DNA of 64,000 nt from Leptospira inadai serovar Lyme str. 10 (GCF_000243675.2 NZ_AHMM02000025.1:248001-312000); one strand, 5' to 3'. Counted from the stretch's first letter, positions 20,469 through 31,074 are shown. The notes: generated by a model from the sequence alone, not told the origin. Numbers and translations are program-made.

Positions 20469-20528
20469 TTACAATTCGGACTCCAGGATTTCCCGTTTTC
20501 TCTTTTCATTACCTGTTTCCGCAGGCAT
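20469..20528 (-). CDS. Possible 19-codon leader ORF upstream of the phasin-like gene
   Basis: Within the leader of the phasin-like gene there is an ATG with a good Shine-Dalgarno (AAGG six bases upstream) and a 19-codon frame reading MPAETGNEKRKREILESEL, ending in TAA. The stop is four codons before the phasin ATG and in the same frame. It may be a translated leader peptide, or the SD may be chance. No attenuator hairpin is obvious between the two. Confidence 0.35.
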   Translation of the reverse strand: MPAETGNEKRKREILESEL

Positions 20529-20555
20529 GCCATTCCTTAGAATTCCGTAGTAAAA

Positions 20556-20584
20556 TTATTATGCACCGCACAATCCTTTGTCAA
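20556..20584 (-). promoter_or_regulatory. Strong sigma-70 promoter for the phasin-like gene
   Basis: On the minus strand TTGACA (20579-20584) and TAATAA (20556-20561) are separated by exactly 17 bp. Transcription should start near 20549, giving a leader of about 90 bases before the gene at 20456. Confidence 0.65.
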
Positions 20585-20612
20585 GCGGGTTTCAGTTTAG
20601 CATAACATCAGG

Positions 20613-20646
20613 ACAAAAAAAAGAGCGGAGAAACTTCTCCGCTCTT
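20613..20646 (-). terminator. Rho-independent terminator of pckA
   Basis: A 12-bp perfect stem (AAGAGCGGAGAA / TTCTCCGCTCTT, 20621-20646) is followed on the minus strand by a run of eight T (plus-strand A tract, 20615-20622). It lies 22 bp after the pckA stop, and its stem is also followed by five T on the plus strand. Confidence 0.85.
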
Positions 20647-20668
20647 TTTCCACAAAATCGTTTTTCCC

Positions 20669-22267
20669 TTAAGAAAGTTTCGGGCCGAATGCAGTGAAAT
20701 CGTAATCCTTGGATCCTTCTACGTATTTCTTGAAGTTTTCGATAAACATCCCGGCTAACTTCTTAGAAGTTTCGTCATAGGCCGATTTGTCCGCCCAAGC
20801 CTCGCGGGGATCCAGAATCGAAGCATCCACGCCTTCCACACTCTTAGGATATTCGACTTGGAAAATCGGATGCCTCGAAAACTGAGCCTTATCGATGTTT
20901 CCATTCATAATCTCGTCGATAATCTTGCGAGTCGAAGGTAGGTTCATTCTTTTACCCACCCCGTAAGAACCGCCGACCAAACCGGTATTCATGAGATATG
21001 CGCGAACTTTATGTTTGCGCATTTTTTCACCCAAGAGTTTCGCGTAAACCGTCGGGTGAAGAGTCATGAACGCGGCACCGAAACAAGCCGAGAAAGTCGC
21101 GGTAGGTTCTTTAATTCCGCGTTCGGTTCCGGCAACCTTAGCGGTATATCCGGAAAGGAAATGATACATCGCTTGCTCGATCGAAAGTTTTGACACGGGA
21201 GGCAATACTCCGAAAGCGTCATACGTAAGGAAAATAATCACTTTCGGATGATCGCCTTTGGACGGAACCTGAATGTTTTTAATGTGGTAGATCGGATAAG
21301 AAACGCGGGTGTTTTCGGTTTTGGCAGCGGAAGTATAGTCGACAACTTTCGTCTTCTCATCGTAGACCACGTTTTCCAAAAGTGCGTCGCGGCGGATCGC
21401 TTCGTAAATTTCCGGTTCCGTCTTGGGATCCAAATTAATCACTTTCGCGTAACAGCCGCCTTCGATATTAAAGATCCCGTTATCGTCCCAACCATGTTCG
21501 TCGTCGCCGATCAGTTTGCGATGAGGATCCGTGGATAAAGTCGTTTTTCCTGTTCCGGAAAGCCCGAAAAACAAAGCCGTATCTCCGTCTTTGTTTCCGA
21601 TATTGGCGGAACAATGCATCGAAAGGATTCCTTGGAGAGGTAATTTATAGTTCATTACCGAGAAAATACCTTTCTTCATCTCTCCACCGTATTCGGTCCC
21701 ACCGATGATGCAGATTTTTTTACTTAGGTGGAAAATTACGAATACGTCCGAGTTAAGTCCATGTTCTTTGTATTTTTCGTTTTTAACGCCGCAAGCATTG
21801 ATGATGGTGAATTCAGGAAGGAGGTTGGCTAATTCTTCCTTACTAGGACGAAGGAACATATTAGTACAAAAATGATGCTGCCAGGCCTTTTCGGAAACGA
21901 CACGGAGACCCATGCGAGTTTCCGGATTGGCGCCTGCGTATCCATCGAAGACATATAACTTCTTACCCTTTAGGTAATTTACACATTTTGCATGTAATTC
22001 GTCGAAAATCTGTTCTGAGACTTTAAAATTGATGTGACCCCACCAGATATTTCCGTTAGAAGAGGGTTCATCCACAAAATACTTATCTTTGGGAGAACGT
22101 CCGGTAAATATTCCGGTATCTACCATCATAGTACCGTTGGAAGAAATGACGGTTTCGCCGTTATTCTTTTCGTGTTCGAAAATTTCGTCGTAGGAAAGGT
22201 TATGGAAGACTTCGGAGGGCTCTATACCGAGCTCCTTCAGTCCCTTCACTTGCGTCTGGGCCTGCAT
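20669..22267 (-). CDS. pckA: Phosphoenolpyruvate carboxykinase (ATP)
   Basis: This enzyme converts oxaloacetate and ATP to phosphoenolpyruvate, CO2 and ADP, the entry to gluconeogenesis. The 532-residue length is normal for the ATP-dependent class. The kinase-1a P-loop [11 protein letters not shown], the preceding HCSANIG, the metal-binding stretch GDDEHGW and the substrate segment [16 protein letters not shown] are all seen. Spirochaetes that grow on long-chain fatty acids by beta-oxidation need this step to make sugars, which fits the thiolase/HADH operon in the same window. The Shine-Dalgarno AGGAG is 7 bases before the ATG. A strong terminator follows. Confidence 0.97.
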   Translation of the reverse strand: MQAQTQVKGLKELGIEPSEVFHNLSYDEIFEHEKNNGETVISSNGTMMVDTGIFTGRSPKDKYFVDEPSSNGNIWWGHINFKVSEQIFDELHAKCVNYLKGKKLYVFDGYAGANPETRMGLRVVSEKAWQHHFCTNMFLRPSKEELANLLPEFTIINACGVKNEKYKEHGLNSDVFVIFHLSKKICIIGGTEYGGEMKKGIFSVMNYKLPLQGILSMHCSANIGNKDGDTALFFGLSGTGKTTLSTDPHRKLIGDDEHGWDDNGIFNIEGGCYAKVINLDPKTEPEIYEAIRRDALLENVVYDEKTKVVDYTSAAKTENTRVSYPIYHIKNIQVPSKGDHPKVIIFLTYDAFGVLPPVSKLSIEQAMYHFLSGYTAKVAGTERGIKEPTATFSACFGAAFMTLHPTVYAKLLGEKMRKHKVRAYLMNTGLVGGSYGVGKRMNLPSTRKIIDEIMNGNIDKAQFSRHPIFQVEYPKSVEGVDASILDPREAWADKSAYDETSKKLAGMFIENFKKYVEGSKDYDFTAFGPKLS

Positions 22268-22379
22268 CTGGTGCTCCTTGCTGTTCGTATTTCAAATATT
22301 TTCGGGTTCAAGATAGCGTCAATTCGGAACCTGAACCGATTTCTTTCCAGAGTCCGGTAAATCCGTTATTCTGTCTCAT

Positions 22380-22411
22380 GAGGAGAAGACCCTGAAACGG
22401 ATCTTCTCCTC
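22380..22411 (-). terminator. Strong hairpin after the PIN/TRAM gene
   Basis: A perfect 10-bp stem (GAGGAGAAGA / TCTTCTCCTC) with a 12-base loop begins 7 bp after the PIN/TRAM stop. There is no T tract on the minus strand, so it may be a factor-assisted terminator or a message-stabilising 3' hairpin. Confidence 0.5.
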
Positions 22412-22417
22412 TCAAGC

Positions 22418-23701
22418 TTATTGCTGTTGTTGCTGATCCTGGAAATCCTTGCGGTTTCCGTAATCATCCCCTCGATCCGAATTCCGATTACGATTGCGGT
22501 CTTGGTAATCTCTCCGATTATTTCGATCGTCGTTTCCGCTACGCTCGGAACGATCGGGGCGATTCCCCCGCTCCTCGCCTTTCTCTTGTTGGCCGCGGTC
22601 TTGGCGCTCTCCGCCTCGATCGAAATTCCGATCGCCGCCACCACGATTACGATTTTCGCGATCGCCGCGATCACCTTTTTCATGACCACCGCCGTTAGAA
22701 TTCGCTTTCGTAAAGATCATCTTACCGGCAGCCGTCTGGATAATGGACGTTACCGTAACTTTCACTTCCTTGCCGACGAGATGGCCTCCGTTCTCGATAA
22801 CGACCATCGTGCCGTCCTCGAGATAACCGATGCCCTGATTTTCGTCTTTGCCTTCTTTAATAACTTGGATTCCAAGTTCTTCTCCCGGTAAAACGACCGG
22901 CTTTAAGGCGTTCGCAAGTGTGTTTAGATTAAGAACCTTTACTCCCTGGAGTTCGGCGACTTTATTCAAATTGAAATCATTCGTTACGATTTTGCCGCCG
23001 GTATCGCGGGCCAATTTAATCAGCTTAGCGTCGACTTCTCTCGTGTCGGAATAATCTTTATACGTGATTTTTACTTCGATGGACCCTTTTCGCTGAAGTT
23101 TATTCAGCATTTCGAGACCTCGTCTTCCCCTTGCTCTCTTAATCGGATCCGAAGAATCACTGATTAATTGGATTTCCCGGAGGACGAAATTCGGAAGTAT
23201 TAATGGGCCGTCGATAAAATGCGTGTCTGCGATATCTAAGATGCGTCCATCGATAACGACAGAAGTATCCAGAATTTTATCCCTGACTTCGTCTTTGTTG
23301 ATGACGGCGACTCCGAACGGATCTAGTCCTTGATGCCCACCGGCGCCGCCACCTCCGAAGATGGAAAGTCCCGGTTCTTTAGCAAACGCCTTACCGACTC
23401 TAGCCCCAAAAAGACCTAAAATCAAATACAATGCGAGATTCAATTCTTCAAATCGAATGATGGTTCCTAAAAACCACGCAACAACGAATCCTAATAATAC
23501 TCCTACACCGACGCAGAAAATAATGTCCGCACGAAATTTAGGAAATAGTTTTGCTTCTCCAAATAATAATACAAGAGAAACTACGAGGACCAGTCCGGAA
23601 AGAGAACCAGCGAGAACCCAATCTTGGGTTTGCTTCTGCGTTACAAAAAACGACAGAGAGGAAAGGAGGATAGCCGTAAGGCCTTTGTATAGGTAACCCA
23701 T
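22418..23701 (-). CDS. Membrane-anchored PIN/TRAM-domain protein with an Arg/Gly/Asp/Asn-rich tail
   Basis: The 427-residue protein belongs to the YacL-type PIN-TRAM family. Four membrane helices lie at about 8-24, 29-47, 59-80 and 87-104. The PIN domain follows (about 138-262), with conserved acids Asp145 and Asp151 in [10 protein letters not shown] and Asp242 in VTNDFN; these fit a ribonuclease centre. The TRAM-like RNA-binding domain is about 268-332. Residues 336-427 are a low-complexity tail of RG, RD, RN and GG dipeptides ending in five Gln, not part of the usual family. The gene lies 41 bp after carD, a neighbourhood that resembles carD or disA-yacL regions in other bacteria. A membrane-linked RNase role is inference. 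Confidence 0.88.
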   Translation of the reverse strand: MGYLYKGLTAILLSSLSFFVTQKQTQDWVLAGSLSGLVLVVSLVLLFGEAKLFPKFRADIIFCVGVGVLLGFVVAWFLGTIIRFEELNLALYLILGLFGARVGKAFAKEPGLSIFGGGGAGGHQGLDPFGVAVINKDEVRDKILDTSVVIDGRILDIADTHFIDGPLILPNFVLREIQLISDSSDPIKRARGRRGLEMLNKLQRKGSIEVKITYKDYSDTREVDAKLIKLARDTGGKIVTNDFNLNKVAELQGVKVLNLNTLANALKPVVLPGEELGIQVIKEGKDENQGIGYLEDGTMVVIENGGHLVGKEVKVTVTSIIQTAAGKMIFTKANSNGGGHEKGDRGDRENRNRGGGDRNFDRGGERQDRGQQEKGEERGNRPDRSERSGNDDRNNRRDYQDRNRNRNSDRGDDYGNRKDFQDQQQQQ

Positions 23702-23742
23702 AACTCAAATCCTTCAAATATAGATTCGAGTTTTATTCGGAA

Positions 23743-24297
23743 TTATTCTTCGTCGACGACTACTGCTACTTTGTCACCGACAGCAAAAGAGCTGGCCAAC
23801 ACATCAGAGACAAGGTTGCCCGCTTCTTCTTGAGAAACTCCCTTGCTTAAGGCAACTTCCATTTTTACGAGATTGTATGCACTCTCGTAGAGCTTCCGCT
23901 CCATGATGGATAGTTCCTTACCGTTTGCTCTGCGAAATAGATTTCTGCAGACATCCGCTACTTCGAAAATCGAACCGGATTTAATTTTATTCAGGTTATT
24001 TTGGTACCTGATCTTCCAATCCTCTTCCGTATCGACTTCATCTTTCTTGAGTAAATTGATGACTTTCTTGATATCCTTTTTGTCGATGATCGGTCTAATT
24101 CCGACCTGTTTCGCTTTATCGACAGGGATCATCACTTTCATCTTGCTACCCTGGATTTCCATGACGTAGCATTCTTTTTTCTTACCCAGGATAACTTTTT
24201 TAGCGATTTCGGTGATTTCACCAACACCGTGGATCGGATAAACGACGTAGTCGCCTACGCCATGCTCGTAGCCAGATTGTTTCTTTTTGCTAGCCAA
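23743..24297 (-). CDS. CarD/CdnL family RNA polymerase-binding regulator
   Basis: The 184-residue protein has the CarD layout. The N-terminal Tudor-like RNA polymerase interaction domain begins [16 protein letters not shown], and the helical C-terminal DNA-binding region includes [19 protein letters not shown]. CarD/CdnL binds the RNA polymerase beta subunit and stabilises open complexes, especially at rRNA promoters. A strong promoter precedes it (24334-24361). The downstream PIN/TRAM gene is probably cotranscribed (41-bp gap). The C-terminal 25 residues ([14 protein letters not shown]) are a small extension. Confidence 0.93.
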   Translation of the reverse strand: MASKKKQSGYEHGVGDYVVYPIHGVGEITEIAKKVILGKKKECYVMEIQGSKMKVMIPVDKAKQVGIRPIIDKKDIKKVINLLKKDEVDTEEDWKIRYQNNLNKIKSGSIFEVADVCRNLFRRANGKELSIMERKLYESAYNLVKMEVALSKGVSQEEAGNLVSDVLASSFAVGDKVAVVVDEE

Positions 24298-24333
24298 TTA
24301 GGTATTAAGACTTCCGTTAAAACTCTGCTCAAA

Positions 24334-24361
24334 AACATAGCAAATTTTTGGCATAAGTCAA
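24334..24361 (-). promoter_or_regulatory. Promoter of carD
   Basis: On the minus strand TTGACT (24356-24361) and TATGTT (24334-24339) have a 16-bp spacer, and TGC before the -10 gives an extended -10 element. The start would be near 24327, leaving a leader of about 30 bases before carD. Confidence 0.6.
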
Positions 24362-24363
24362 GG

Positions 24364-24399
24364 AAAAAAACGGTTTTGTTAAATTACCCGTAATTTAAC
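24364..24399 (-). terminator. Terminator-like perfect inverted repeat after the SPOR-like gene
   Basis: GTTAAATTAC and GTAATTTAAC form a perfect 10-bp stem around a 2-base centre (24378-24399). On the minus strand it is followed by AAAACCG and seven T. It lies between the SPOR-like gene and the carD promoter. The symmetry and AT-richness would also suit an operator, but the T tract favours a terminator. Confidence 0.55.
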
Positions 24400-24426
24400 C
24401 GATTTTCTTTATATTCTCCGGGTATT

Positions 24427-25107
24427 TTATCTCTTCGTTTTGTGAATCTGAGAACCGTGAAAAATCGGATCATTGAGCGGCCGGATGGAATCTAAAGCTT
24501 GAGTCGCTTCGGCTTTTCCATAAAAGTAACCGATGAAAAGTTCCCCTTGCCCCGAACGAAAAATTCGGCCCTGAAATTCCGGCTTGGCTCGCAATAATTT
24601 CTTTCCTACTTCCATCGCCTCTAAAGAATCGCTGGTCGGAATGGAAATAAAATAATTCTCGCGATCCGATCGGGCCGGAAATTTTAGACCTTTATTTTCC
24701 GAAGAAGGCCTCTCTTCCGAATGCCCAAAATCTTTAATTTCCGGCTTTTCCGACGAGTCGGGTTTCGCTTCCGCCCGGTTTGAATTTTCACGTTGCTCGA
24801 TCGTTTCGGCCGGGTTTTGTCGCGATAACTTGCCGGTATTATAAAAAGATTGAGTTTCGTTCTGAGCAAAAGCCTGCTCTTTTTGATCCAGACGCAGGCC
24901 AACTACGACACCCGCGGTAAATAGAGAAATCGCTCCAACTAAAATTAAAAAAAGCGAACGTGAACTTGGGAAAGAGCGAATAGGCGAGGTCGAGCCTCGT
25001 ACATACTGTATGGTTTGGACCGTCGGCTGAGAATCAAGCGGTCTAGCGGCGGCCCCTCCTCTTATTCCGGTTTGTTTCAGTCTGCGAGAATAATCGATAT
25101 TTTGCAT
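24427..25107 (-). CDS. SPOR-like single-pass membrane protein
   Basis: This 226-residue protein has a cytoplasmic N-terminus of about 45 residues and one membrane helix (LFLILVGAISLFTAGVVVGL). A disordered Asn/Glu/Ser/Lys-rich stretch follows, then a C-terminal domain of about 70 residues (ENYFISIPTSDSLEAMEVG through FIGYFYGKAEATQALDSI). The tail domain has the beta-alpha-beta look of SPOR domains, which bind denuded glycan strands at division sites, but it is divergent. A division or envelope role is therefore inferred. It has its own terminator and stands alone between the cox cluster and carD. Confidence 0.68.
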   Translation of the reverse strand: MQNIDYSRRLKQTGIRGGAAARPLDSQPTVQTIQYVRGSTSPIRSFPSSRSLFLILVGAISLFTAGVVVGLRLDQKEQAFAQNETQSFYNTGKLSRQNPAETIEQRENSNRAEAKPDSSEKPEIKDFGHSEERPSSENKGLKFPARSDRENYFISIPTSDSLEAMEVGKKLLRAKPEFQGRIFRSGQGELFIGYFYGKAEATQALDSIRPLNDPIFHGSQIHKTKR

Positions 25108-25219
25108 GATTCAATCCGACTGGAGATCCGACTATAAAGCGGAGGATCTCCTACTACTCAGTATCGGCCATCGGCCCAATTTTGGGCATGGAAAAATACG
25201 ATTCGGAACGAAAGGGAAA

Positions 25220-25247
25220 TAAAAAGGCCGGTAAAAAACCGGCCTTT
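25220..25247 (-). terminator. Rho-independent terminator of the cox operon
   Basis: A 9-bp perfect stem AAAGGCCGG / CCGGCCTTT encloses a 7-base loop (25223-25247). On the minus strand the stem ends in CCTTTTT. It lies 23 bp after the coxC stop. Confidence 0.85.
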
Positions 25248-25270
25248 CCGAAACTAAATTGGAGAAATTC

Positions 25271-26021
<751 letters not shown>

Positions 26022-26035
<14 letters not shown>

Positions 26036-27623
26036 AGGGTCCTCCTGAAACTACTGGGGTCTTATCAAAGTTTTCGTGGGGCGGTGGAGAAGGAATCGTC
26101 CACTCAAGGGTTTTTCCTCCCCAAGGATCGTTACCTGCTTCTTTTCCTGCAATTAATCCATGAATGACCGCGACAAGTCCGACGATAAATCCTGTTCCGA
26201 TGAGCCAAGATCCTACCGTCGACATTTGATTCAATTCGGTGAAGGCGGGAAGATAATCGTAATATCTACGAGGCATTCCCATCGCACCTAAAATGAACTG
26301 CGGGTAAAATGTAACGTTAAATCCGGAAAAAATAAACACCCAGGAGATTCTTCCGAGAAGATCGCTAGTCATTTTTCCGGTTACTTTCGGGAACCAGTAA
26401 ATTAATGCTCCCATCAATGCCATTAGAGTCCCACCAACCATCACGTAGTGGAAGTGAGCCACCACGAAATAGGTATCATGGAAATGTATATCCATTCCGG
26501 TTGAAGCTAGATACACGCCCGTCAAACCACCAATGGTAAAGAGGAACATAAAGCCGAGAGCGAATAGCATCGGCGCATCTAACCTAACACTTCCTTTATA
26601 CATCGTGGAAATCCAGTTGAACAGCTTGATCGCCGTCGGAACGCCCACGAGCATCGTGATTACGGAGAAAAGCAAACCGGCGAATTCCGATTGCCCGGAA
26701 ACGAACATATGATGTCCCCAAACCAGAAAGGAAACTCCCGCTATCGCTAACGACGAATAAGCAATCGCCGTATATCCGAAGATGACCTTACGAGAGAACG
26801 TCGCTACTAATTCGGAAATAACACCCATCGCAGGCAAAATCATGATGTAAACGGCCGGATGAGAATAAAACCAGAAGAAGTGTTGGAATAATACCGGATC
26901 CCCGCCTAATTGCGGATCAAAAATTCCGACTCCTAACGCTTTTTCTGCAATTAATAATAGTAGGGTAATCGCTAAAACCGGGGTTGCCAATACTTGCAAA
27001 ATAGCAGTGGAATAAAGCGCCCAAACCATCAAAGGAATCCGAGTCATCGTCATTCCCGGAGCTCTAAGCTTGTGGGTCGTTACGATGAAGTTCAATCCTG
27101 TTAGAATCGAAGAGAATCCGATGATAAAAACGCCGAGAACCAGCGGAATAACACCCATTCCCGTCTTGATCGTGGAGTACGGTGTATAAAAAGTCCATCC
27201 AGTATCGACTCGATCCATAAAGAGCGTTGAACCGGTGATTGCTGCACCGATCATGAGCATATACCAGCTCATTAAGTTCAAACGGGGGAAGGCCACGTCT
27301 TTTGCTCCGATCATGATCGGAAGAACTAAGTTTCCGAAGATAGCCGGAATTCCAGGAACGATTACCATGAACACCATGATGGCTCCGTGGTAGGTCATCA
27401 TTCGGTTATAGATATCCGCTTCAAATAACGTCTTCCCGGGAGTAAAAAGCTCAGCACGAACTAGAAGTGCAAAGATTCCACCTAAAAGGAAGAAACTCAT
27501 GATCGCGAAGAAATACATGATCCCGATCCGCTTATGATCCAAAGTGGTGAGCCAGGACCAGATCCCTTTTTGGTGATTCAGGAAGTTATGTTTACTGTGT
27601 GCGCTAGTGGCGGCCTGTGACAT
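26022..27623 (-). CDS. coxA: Cytochrome c oxidase subunit I (A2-type heme-copper oxidase)
   Basis: The 533-residue catalytic subunit reduces O2 and pumps protons. Twelve helices are expected. Low-spin heme ligand [11 protein letters not shown], CuB-site WGHHMFVSG, and high-spin/low-spin heme pair [17 protein letters not shown] are present. Where A1 oxidases have a glutamate in HPEVY, this protein has [15 protein letters not shown], the YS motif of the A2 subfamily seen in caa3 oxidases. This agrees with the cytochrome c domain fused to CoxB. Gene order coxB-coxA-coxC runs leftward with gaps of 11 bp and an overlap of 14 bp. Confidence 0.97.
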
Positions 27624-27634
27624 TGTCCGTGCTC

Positions 27635-28657
27635 CTATTTAAGCGTCTTAATAAATTCGGTGATATCACGAATCTGCTCGTCGTTTACCCGCCCTTGGAA
27701 GGAAGGCATCGCAGGAGGATAGCCTGCTACGATTTTGGCAGTCGGAACTAAGATGGATTGCTTAATATAATCATCATTGCCTGTCGTAGAGGAACCATCG
27801 GCAAAATCTCGCTTATTTCCGTAGAGTCCCTTAAAGGTAGGGCCTACAATACGAGAGCCATCGAGAGAGTGGCAACTATTACAGCCTAACTCGGTATACA
27901 AGGCCTTACCCTTATCTGCAGGATTCGCGTTTCCAGCGTTCGACGCAGCGGCCTTTTGTTGATCAACCCATGCAGCGTATTGTTCAGAATCCACGACTCG
28001 AATCAAAGCCATCATATTCGAGTGAGATGTTCCGCAGTATTCGGTACAGAAGACCGTAAAATCTCCTTTCTCGATCGGAGTGAAGGTAAACGTAGTCCTA
28101 CGACCAGGAACCGCGTCGATCTTATTCCGGAAAGCAGGAACATAGAAGCTGTGAAGCACGTCATCGGAAGTAAGAATGAATCGAATGACCTTACCGACAG
28201 GAACGACAACGACACCGGGTTTCAAAAGATTAGAATTTGCGATTTCGGGGTTTAACTTGTCTGAAGTGGGACTATTGATCTTAAATCCGTCTTTGTACTG
28301 GAAAGCCCAAGCCCATTGGCGAGCGGTGACGTGAACTTCTACGTCGCCCTTGACTCCAATTTTACGCAAATCGTCGAAAACCACCCATCCCCAGCCGAAG
28401 ATTACCATCATAATCACGAACGGAATGAAGGACCATAGAAACTCCGCTAAAGTGTTATGAGTGATATAAGCACTTTTTTGAGTGTCCGAAAGTCTTCTGT
28501 ACCGAATGATAAAGATTGTCATTCCTCCGATGAGGATGACGAAGGAAATCAAGCCGGAAATGAGTAGAAACGCGTAGAGATAATCCACACCTGCCGCTTC
28601 AGCAGAGGCCGGAACCGGCATAAAGCTCGTGGCCGTAATAAAATGGTACCAGTTCAT
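27635..28657 (-). CDS. coxB: Cytochrome c oxidase subunit II with fused cytochrome c (caa3-type)
   Basis: The 340-residue protein has two N-terminal membrane helices (about 25-50 and 70-90). The CuA domain follows, with [14 protein letters not shown] and the ligand motif [12 protein letters not shown]. The C-terminal 90 residues are a class I cytochrome c: heme-binding CNSCH, and a probable axial methionine in PPAMPSF. The fused carrier makes this a caa3 oxidase that can take electrons directly from a membrane or periplasmic donor. The N-terminus has a Sec-like region before helix 1. It lies 21 bp after sco. Confidence 0.97.
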   Translation of the reverse strand: MNWYHFITATSFMPVPASAEAAGVDYLYAFLLISGLISFVILIGGMTIFIIRYRRLSDTQKSAYITHNTLAEFLWSFIPFVIMMVIFGWGWVVFDDLRKIGVKGDVEVHVTARQWAWAFQYKDGFKINSPTSDKLNPEIANSNLLKPGVVVVPVGKVIRFILTSDDVLHSFYVPAFRNKIDAVPGRRTTFTFTPIEKGDFTVFCTEYCGTSHSNMMALIRVVDSEQYAAWVDQQKAAASNAGNANPADKGKALYTELGCNSCHSLDGSRIVGPTFKGLYGNKRDFADGSSTTGNDDYIKQSILVPTAKIVAGYPPAMPSFQGRVNDEQIRDITEFIKTLK

Positions 28658-28678
28658 CGGATCGAAATCACTCCTTCC

Positions 28679-29593
28679 TTATGTGTTGATAGTCGAGTTT
28701 TGTTTCTTCCAAAATAGGAATAAGAACGCTGCGAGGACGATCATAGTTATGAAAGCGCCGATTCGCATGATATTGTAAGCGTATAATGTATACCTATTTT
28801 TGGATGGATCAAATTGGAAGCAAAAAAGGGCGATTCGATCGCTCAAATCACCGATTTTACCGTTGCTAGCTTCTACAAGAGATAAACGTAGAGTTCTTTC
28901 ATCGAAAGAAATTCCTTTTAAATAACGAGAAATCTTACCGTCGGGAGTAATGATGTAGGCAACGGATTCATGCACCCACTGATCTGTTTCCGGATTCCAT
29001 TTATAGGAAAAGCCTAAACTAGAAGCCAGAGCCTTGATTTCAGGATCTTTTCCGGTTAAGAAACTCCAGCCAGTTCCGTCGCCGCGGCCGTAATCTTTTA
29101 CGTAAGCCGCTTTTTTCGGTTTCGCTATTTCAGGCTTTTCTTTCGGATCGAAACTTACGGCCACATATTTGAATTCTTTCCCGACTTGCCAATTCAGCTG
29201 CTTTAGAACGTCGGAAATTCCGTTTAAATGAAAATTACAGAGTGTGGGGCAACGATAGTAAATGAGAGTTAAAAGAAGAGGTTTTCCATCCTCCAGATAA
29301 TTTCCTATCTTGACTTCTTTTCCCTCTTCGTTAACGAAAACAAGATTCTTATCGATCGAATCACCGAGTTTCTCGACGACCCCAACTCCTTGCAACTCCG
29401 GCGGAACCACATGGGGGGCAATCTGTTTTTCCGTATCAAACGAAAGAACGACGGAAAAAGGGATAGCTACGGCCAAGATCGCCGTTAAGCGAAATAAATA
29501 TTTTGGAACAAATCGGGAATGCAAGTCGGAAAGCCCGCGAAAGCCTTTTCCTTCCTTACTTCGCTTGGGTAGCAGCCGAAGACGGTGCGACAT
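28679..29593 (-). CDS. SCO1/SenC copper chaperone for CuA assembly
   Basis: The protein has 304 residues from the ATG at 29593. An alternative TTG at 29524 would remove 23 residues and avoid the 38-bp overlap with the small upstream gene; the start is uncertain. A signal anchor (LFRLTAILAVAIPFSVVLSF) leads to a thioredoxin fold with the SCO copper site CPTLC, plus conserved histidine in the C-terminal half (QWVHESVAYIITPDGK). A second hydrophobic helix near the C-terminus (MRIGAFITMIVLAAFLFLFW) anchors the protein twice, less common in the family. SCO delivers copper to the CuA centre of CoxB, encoded immediately downstream. Confidence 0.9.
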   Translation of the reverse strand: MSHRLRLLPKRSKEGKGFRGLSDLHSRFVPKYLFRLTAILAVAIPFSVVLSFDTEKQIAPHVVPPELQGVGVVEKLGDSIDKNLVFVNEEGKEVKIGNYLEDGKPLLLTLIYYRCPTLCNFHLNGISDVLKQLNWQVGKEFKYVAVSFDPKEKPEIAKPKKAAYVKDYGRGDGTGWSFLTGKDPEIKALASSLGFSYKWNPETDQWVHESVAYIITPDGKISRYLKGISFDERTLRLSLVEASNGKIGDLSDRIALFCFQFDPSKNRYTLYAYNIMRIGAFITMIVLAAFLFLFWKKQNSTINT

Positions 29594-29714
29594 GATTGTA
29601 ATCTTTCACGCCTTGATGCATGAATGAAAGATAAACGAAGTATAGAACATTTGCGGCTAACACCACAATAAAAGTCCAAAATCCAGCTTTGTTATAATGG
29701 TCGTTCTGGCTCAT
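29556..29714 (-). CDS. 52-residue membrane protein at the head of the cox operon
   Basis: A small gene starts with ATG at 29714 and reads MSQNDHYNKAGFWTFIVVLA, then a helix to about residue 32 and a polar tail ending in TQAK. It has one membrane helix with a short N-terminal cytoplasmic or hydrophilic part. It overlaps the SCO frame by 38 bp. The position, first in the cox operon, and size resemble small accessory subunits of cytochrome oxidases (subunit IV or assembly factors such as CcoQ), but no sequence family is recognised. It was found by reading the minus strand directly. Confidence 0.6.
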   Translation of the reverse strand: MSQNDHYNKAGFWTFIVVLAANVLYFVYLSFMHQGVKDYNHVAPSSAATQAK

Positions 29715-29754
29715 TGAGGAACAACTCCTAGTTGGTAAAGAGGAAAACGAATCA

Positions 29755-29771
29755 CGCTTCCTCAGGAAGCG
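29755..29771. promoter_or_regulatory. Perfect inverted repeat in front of the cox operon
   Basis: CGCTTCC and GGAAGCG flank a 3-base centre (17 bp), 41 bp upstream of the small cox gene. A TTGACA box (29786-29791, minus strand) lies just upstream, but no good -10 stands 17 bp further on. It may be an operator or a 5' leader hairpin. Confidence 0.35.
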
Positions 29772-30131
29772 GAATCACCAACCAGTGTCAAAGGGTGCGG
29801 TTTTTTTTGGAAGCGTTTTTGTTTTGGAGAAATATCTTCACAGCTTCCTGACATGCGTTGCTGGATGAAACAACCGTTTAGCAATGGAAGAAGTGAAACT
29901 TCGAACAAAAGAATGAATTTTGAAATTTCCTTTCTTAAAGTTATGAAAAAGGCCGGTACCGATTTTGGGCGACTCCGGATTTTTCTCGAAATAATTCCCT
30001 TATCCTTCACCGCATTCTGCATGAGATTCAGTCTCAGAGAAGAATCAGAAAGTAAGTCCCAAATATCTTGCCCCCATATGTGCCGCATTGAGTATGGTAA
30101 TCGAAGGCGACCACAACCGGGAAATTCCTAA
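29772..30131. other. Non-coding gap between divergent cox and heme synthesis genes
   Basis: This stretch of 360 bp should hold the divergent promoters for the cox operon and for heme A synthase. Frames open on both strands (plus 29853-30131, minus 29762-30088) have no recognisable composition or motif and are likely chance. The plus frame stops directly before the heme A synthase ATG, which is notable but not convincing. I see no RNA gene. Confidence 0.4.
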
Positions 30132-31070
30132 ATGGCAAATTCGAGCTCTTCGCAAATTCGCAAATTCACCCTCTTTTTAATCATCTATTCGGTGCTGATT
30201 TTTCTGAATTTACTATACGGCCCTCTAGTGCGAGCCACGGACTCCGGCCTAGCCTGTCCGGACTGGCCACTTTGCTTCGGCAAAGTATTCCCGGATTTCG
30301 ATTTCGGGATTTTTATGGAAGTCGGGCACCGGTATTATTCCATGATCTTAGGATTCATACTGATCGGCGGAACGGTTTGGACCGCGACTTCTCAGGAACT
30401 ACGGCGTCCTTTTCTGAAATTTTTCATTCTAGGCCTGCTCTTGATCGCATCCCAAGCGAACTTAGGTAGGTTGACGGTGACCTTATTATTAGATCCGATT
30501 TCGGTAAATCTCCACCTTTTGAATGCGATTTTATTTTTACTCTGCATCGTTACGGCGAATTTAAAGGCATTGGAAATCGAGAAGGACGGACCTTCCGACG
30601 AATTTATTTCCGTTAAAAGTTTATTCAAAAAAGAACAGATCGTAATCTTCATCGGCCTCTTACTCGTATTCCTTCAAATTATTTTGGGCGGGAGAGTCAG
30701 CTCTCATTATGCGGGCTTGGCCTGTCCCGAATTCCCTACTTGTAACGGAGAATGGATTCCTAGCGTGTATGAAGAAAAAACCGCCATCCAGGTCCAACAT
30801 CGTTTCGGAGCTTATTTGGTTCTACTCTTCGTCCTTGTAATCAATCTTTACGGAACCTTGAAAGACTTTTCGCCGAAGGTGAAGAAGTATATCAGACTTT
30901 CCGTTGCGCTGGTTCTATTTCAATTCCTATTAGGCATTCTTAATGTACTGTATAAACTGCCGAAACTGGTCACCGCGACTCACACCGGTGTTGCAGTCCT
31001 TTTGCTTTCCGCACTCTATGCGGTGTGGATCCTTCGTGCAAGGGAATTGACAAAGGAACAGGTTTCCTAA
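30132..31070 (+). CDS. ctaA: Heme A synthase (COX15/CtaA family)
   Basis: The 312-residue protein has eight membrane helices. It oxidises the C8 methyl group of heme O to the formyl of heme A. The conserved elements are two cysteine pairs on the outer face, CPDWPLC and CPEFPTC, and heme-ligating histidines in [31 protein letters not shown] and [10 protein letters not shown]. The gene is followed 4 bp later by heme O synthase, forming a two-gene heme A operon divergent from the cox genes. This fits a heme a-containing caa3 oxidase. Confidence 0.94.
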   Translation: MANSSSSQIRKFTLFLIIYSVLIFLNLLYGPLVRATDSGLACPDWPLCFGKVFPDFDFGIFMEVGHRYYSMILGFILIGGTVWTATSQELRRPFLKFFILGLLLIASQANLGRLTVTLLLDPISVNLHLLNAILFLLCIVTANLKALEIEKDGPSDEFISVKSLFKKEQIVIFIGLLLVFLQIILGGRVSSHYAGLACPEFPTCNGEWIPSVYEEKTAIQVQHRFGAYLVLLFVLVINLYGTLKDFSPKVKKYIRLSVALVLFQFLLGILNVLYKLPKLVTATHTGVAVLLLSALYAVWILRARELTKEQVS

Positions 31071-31074
31071 CGTT

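Noticed and set aside
29762..30131. Frames on both strands between cox and heme genes (plus 29853-30131 and minus 29762-30088)
   Set aside because: Composition is not protein-like and both cover the region that must hold promoters. The plus frame ending directly before ctaA was considered but is not convincing.
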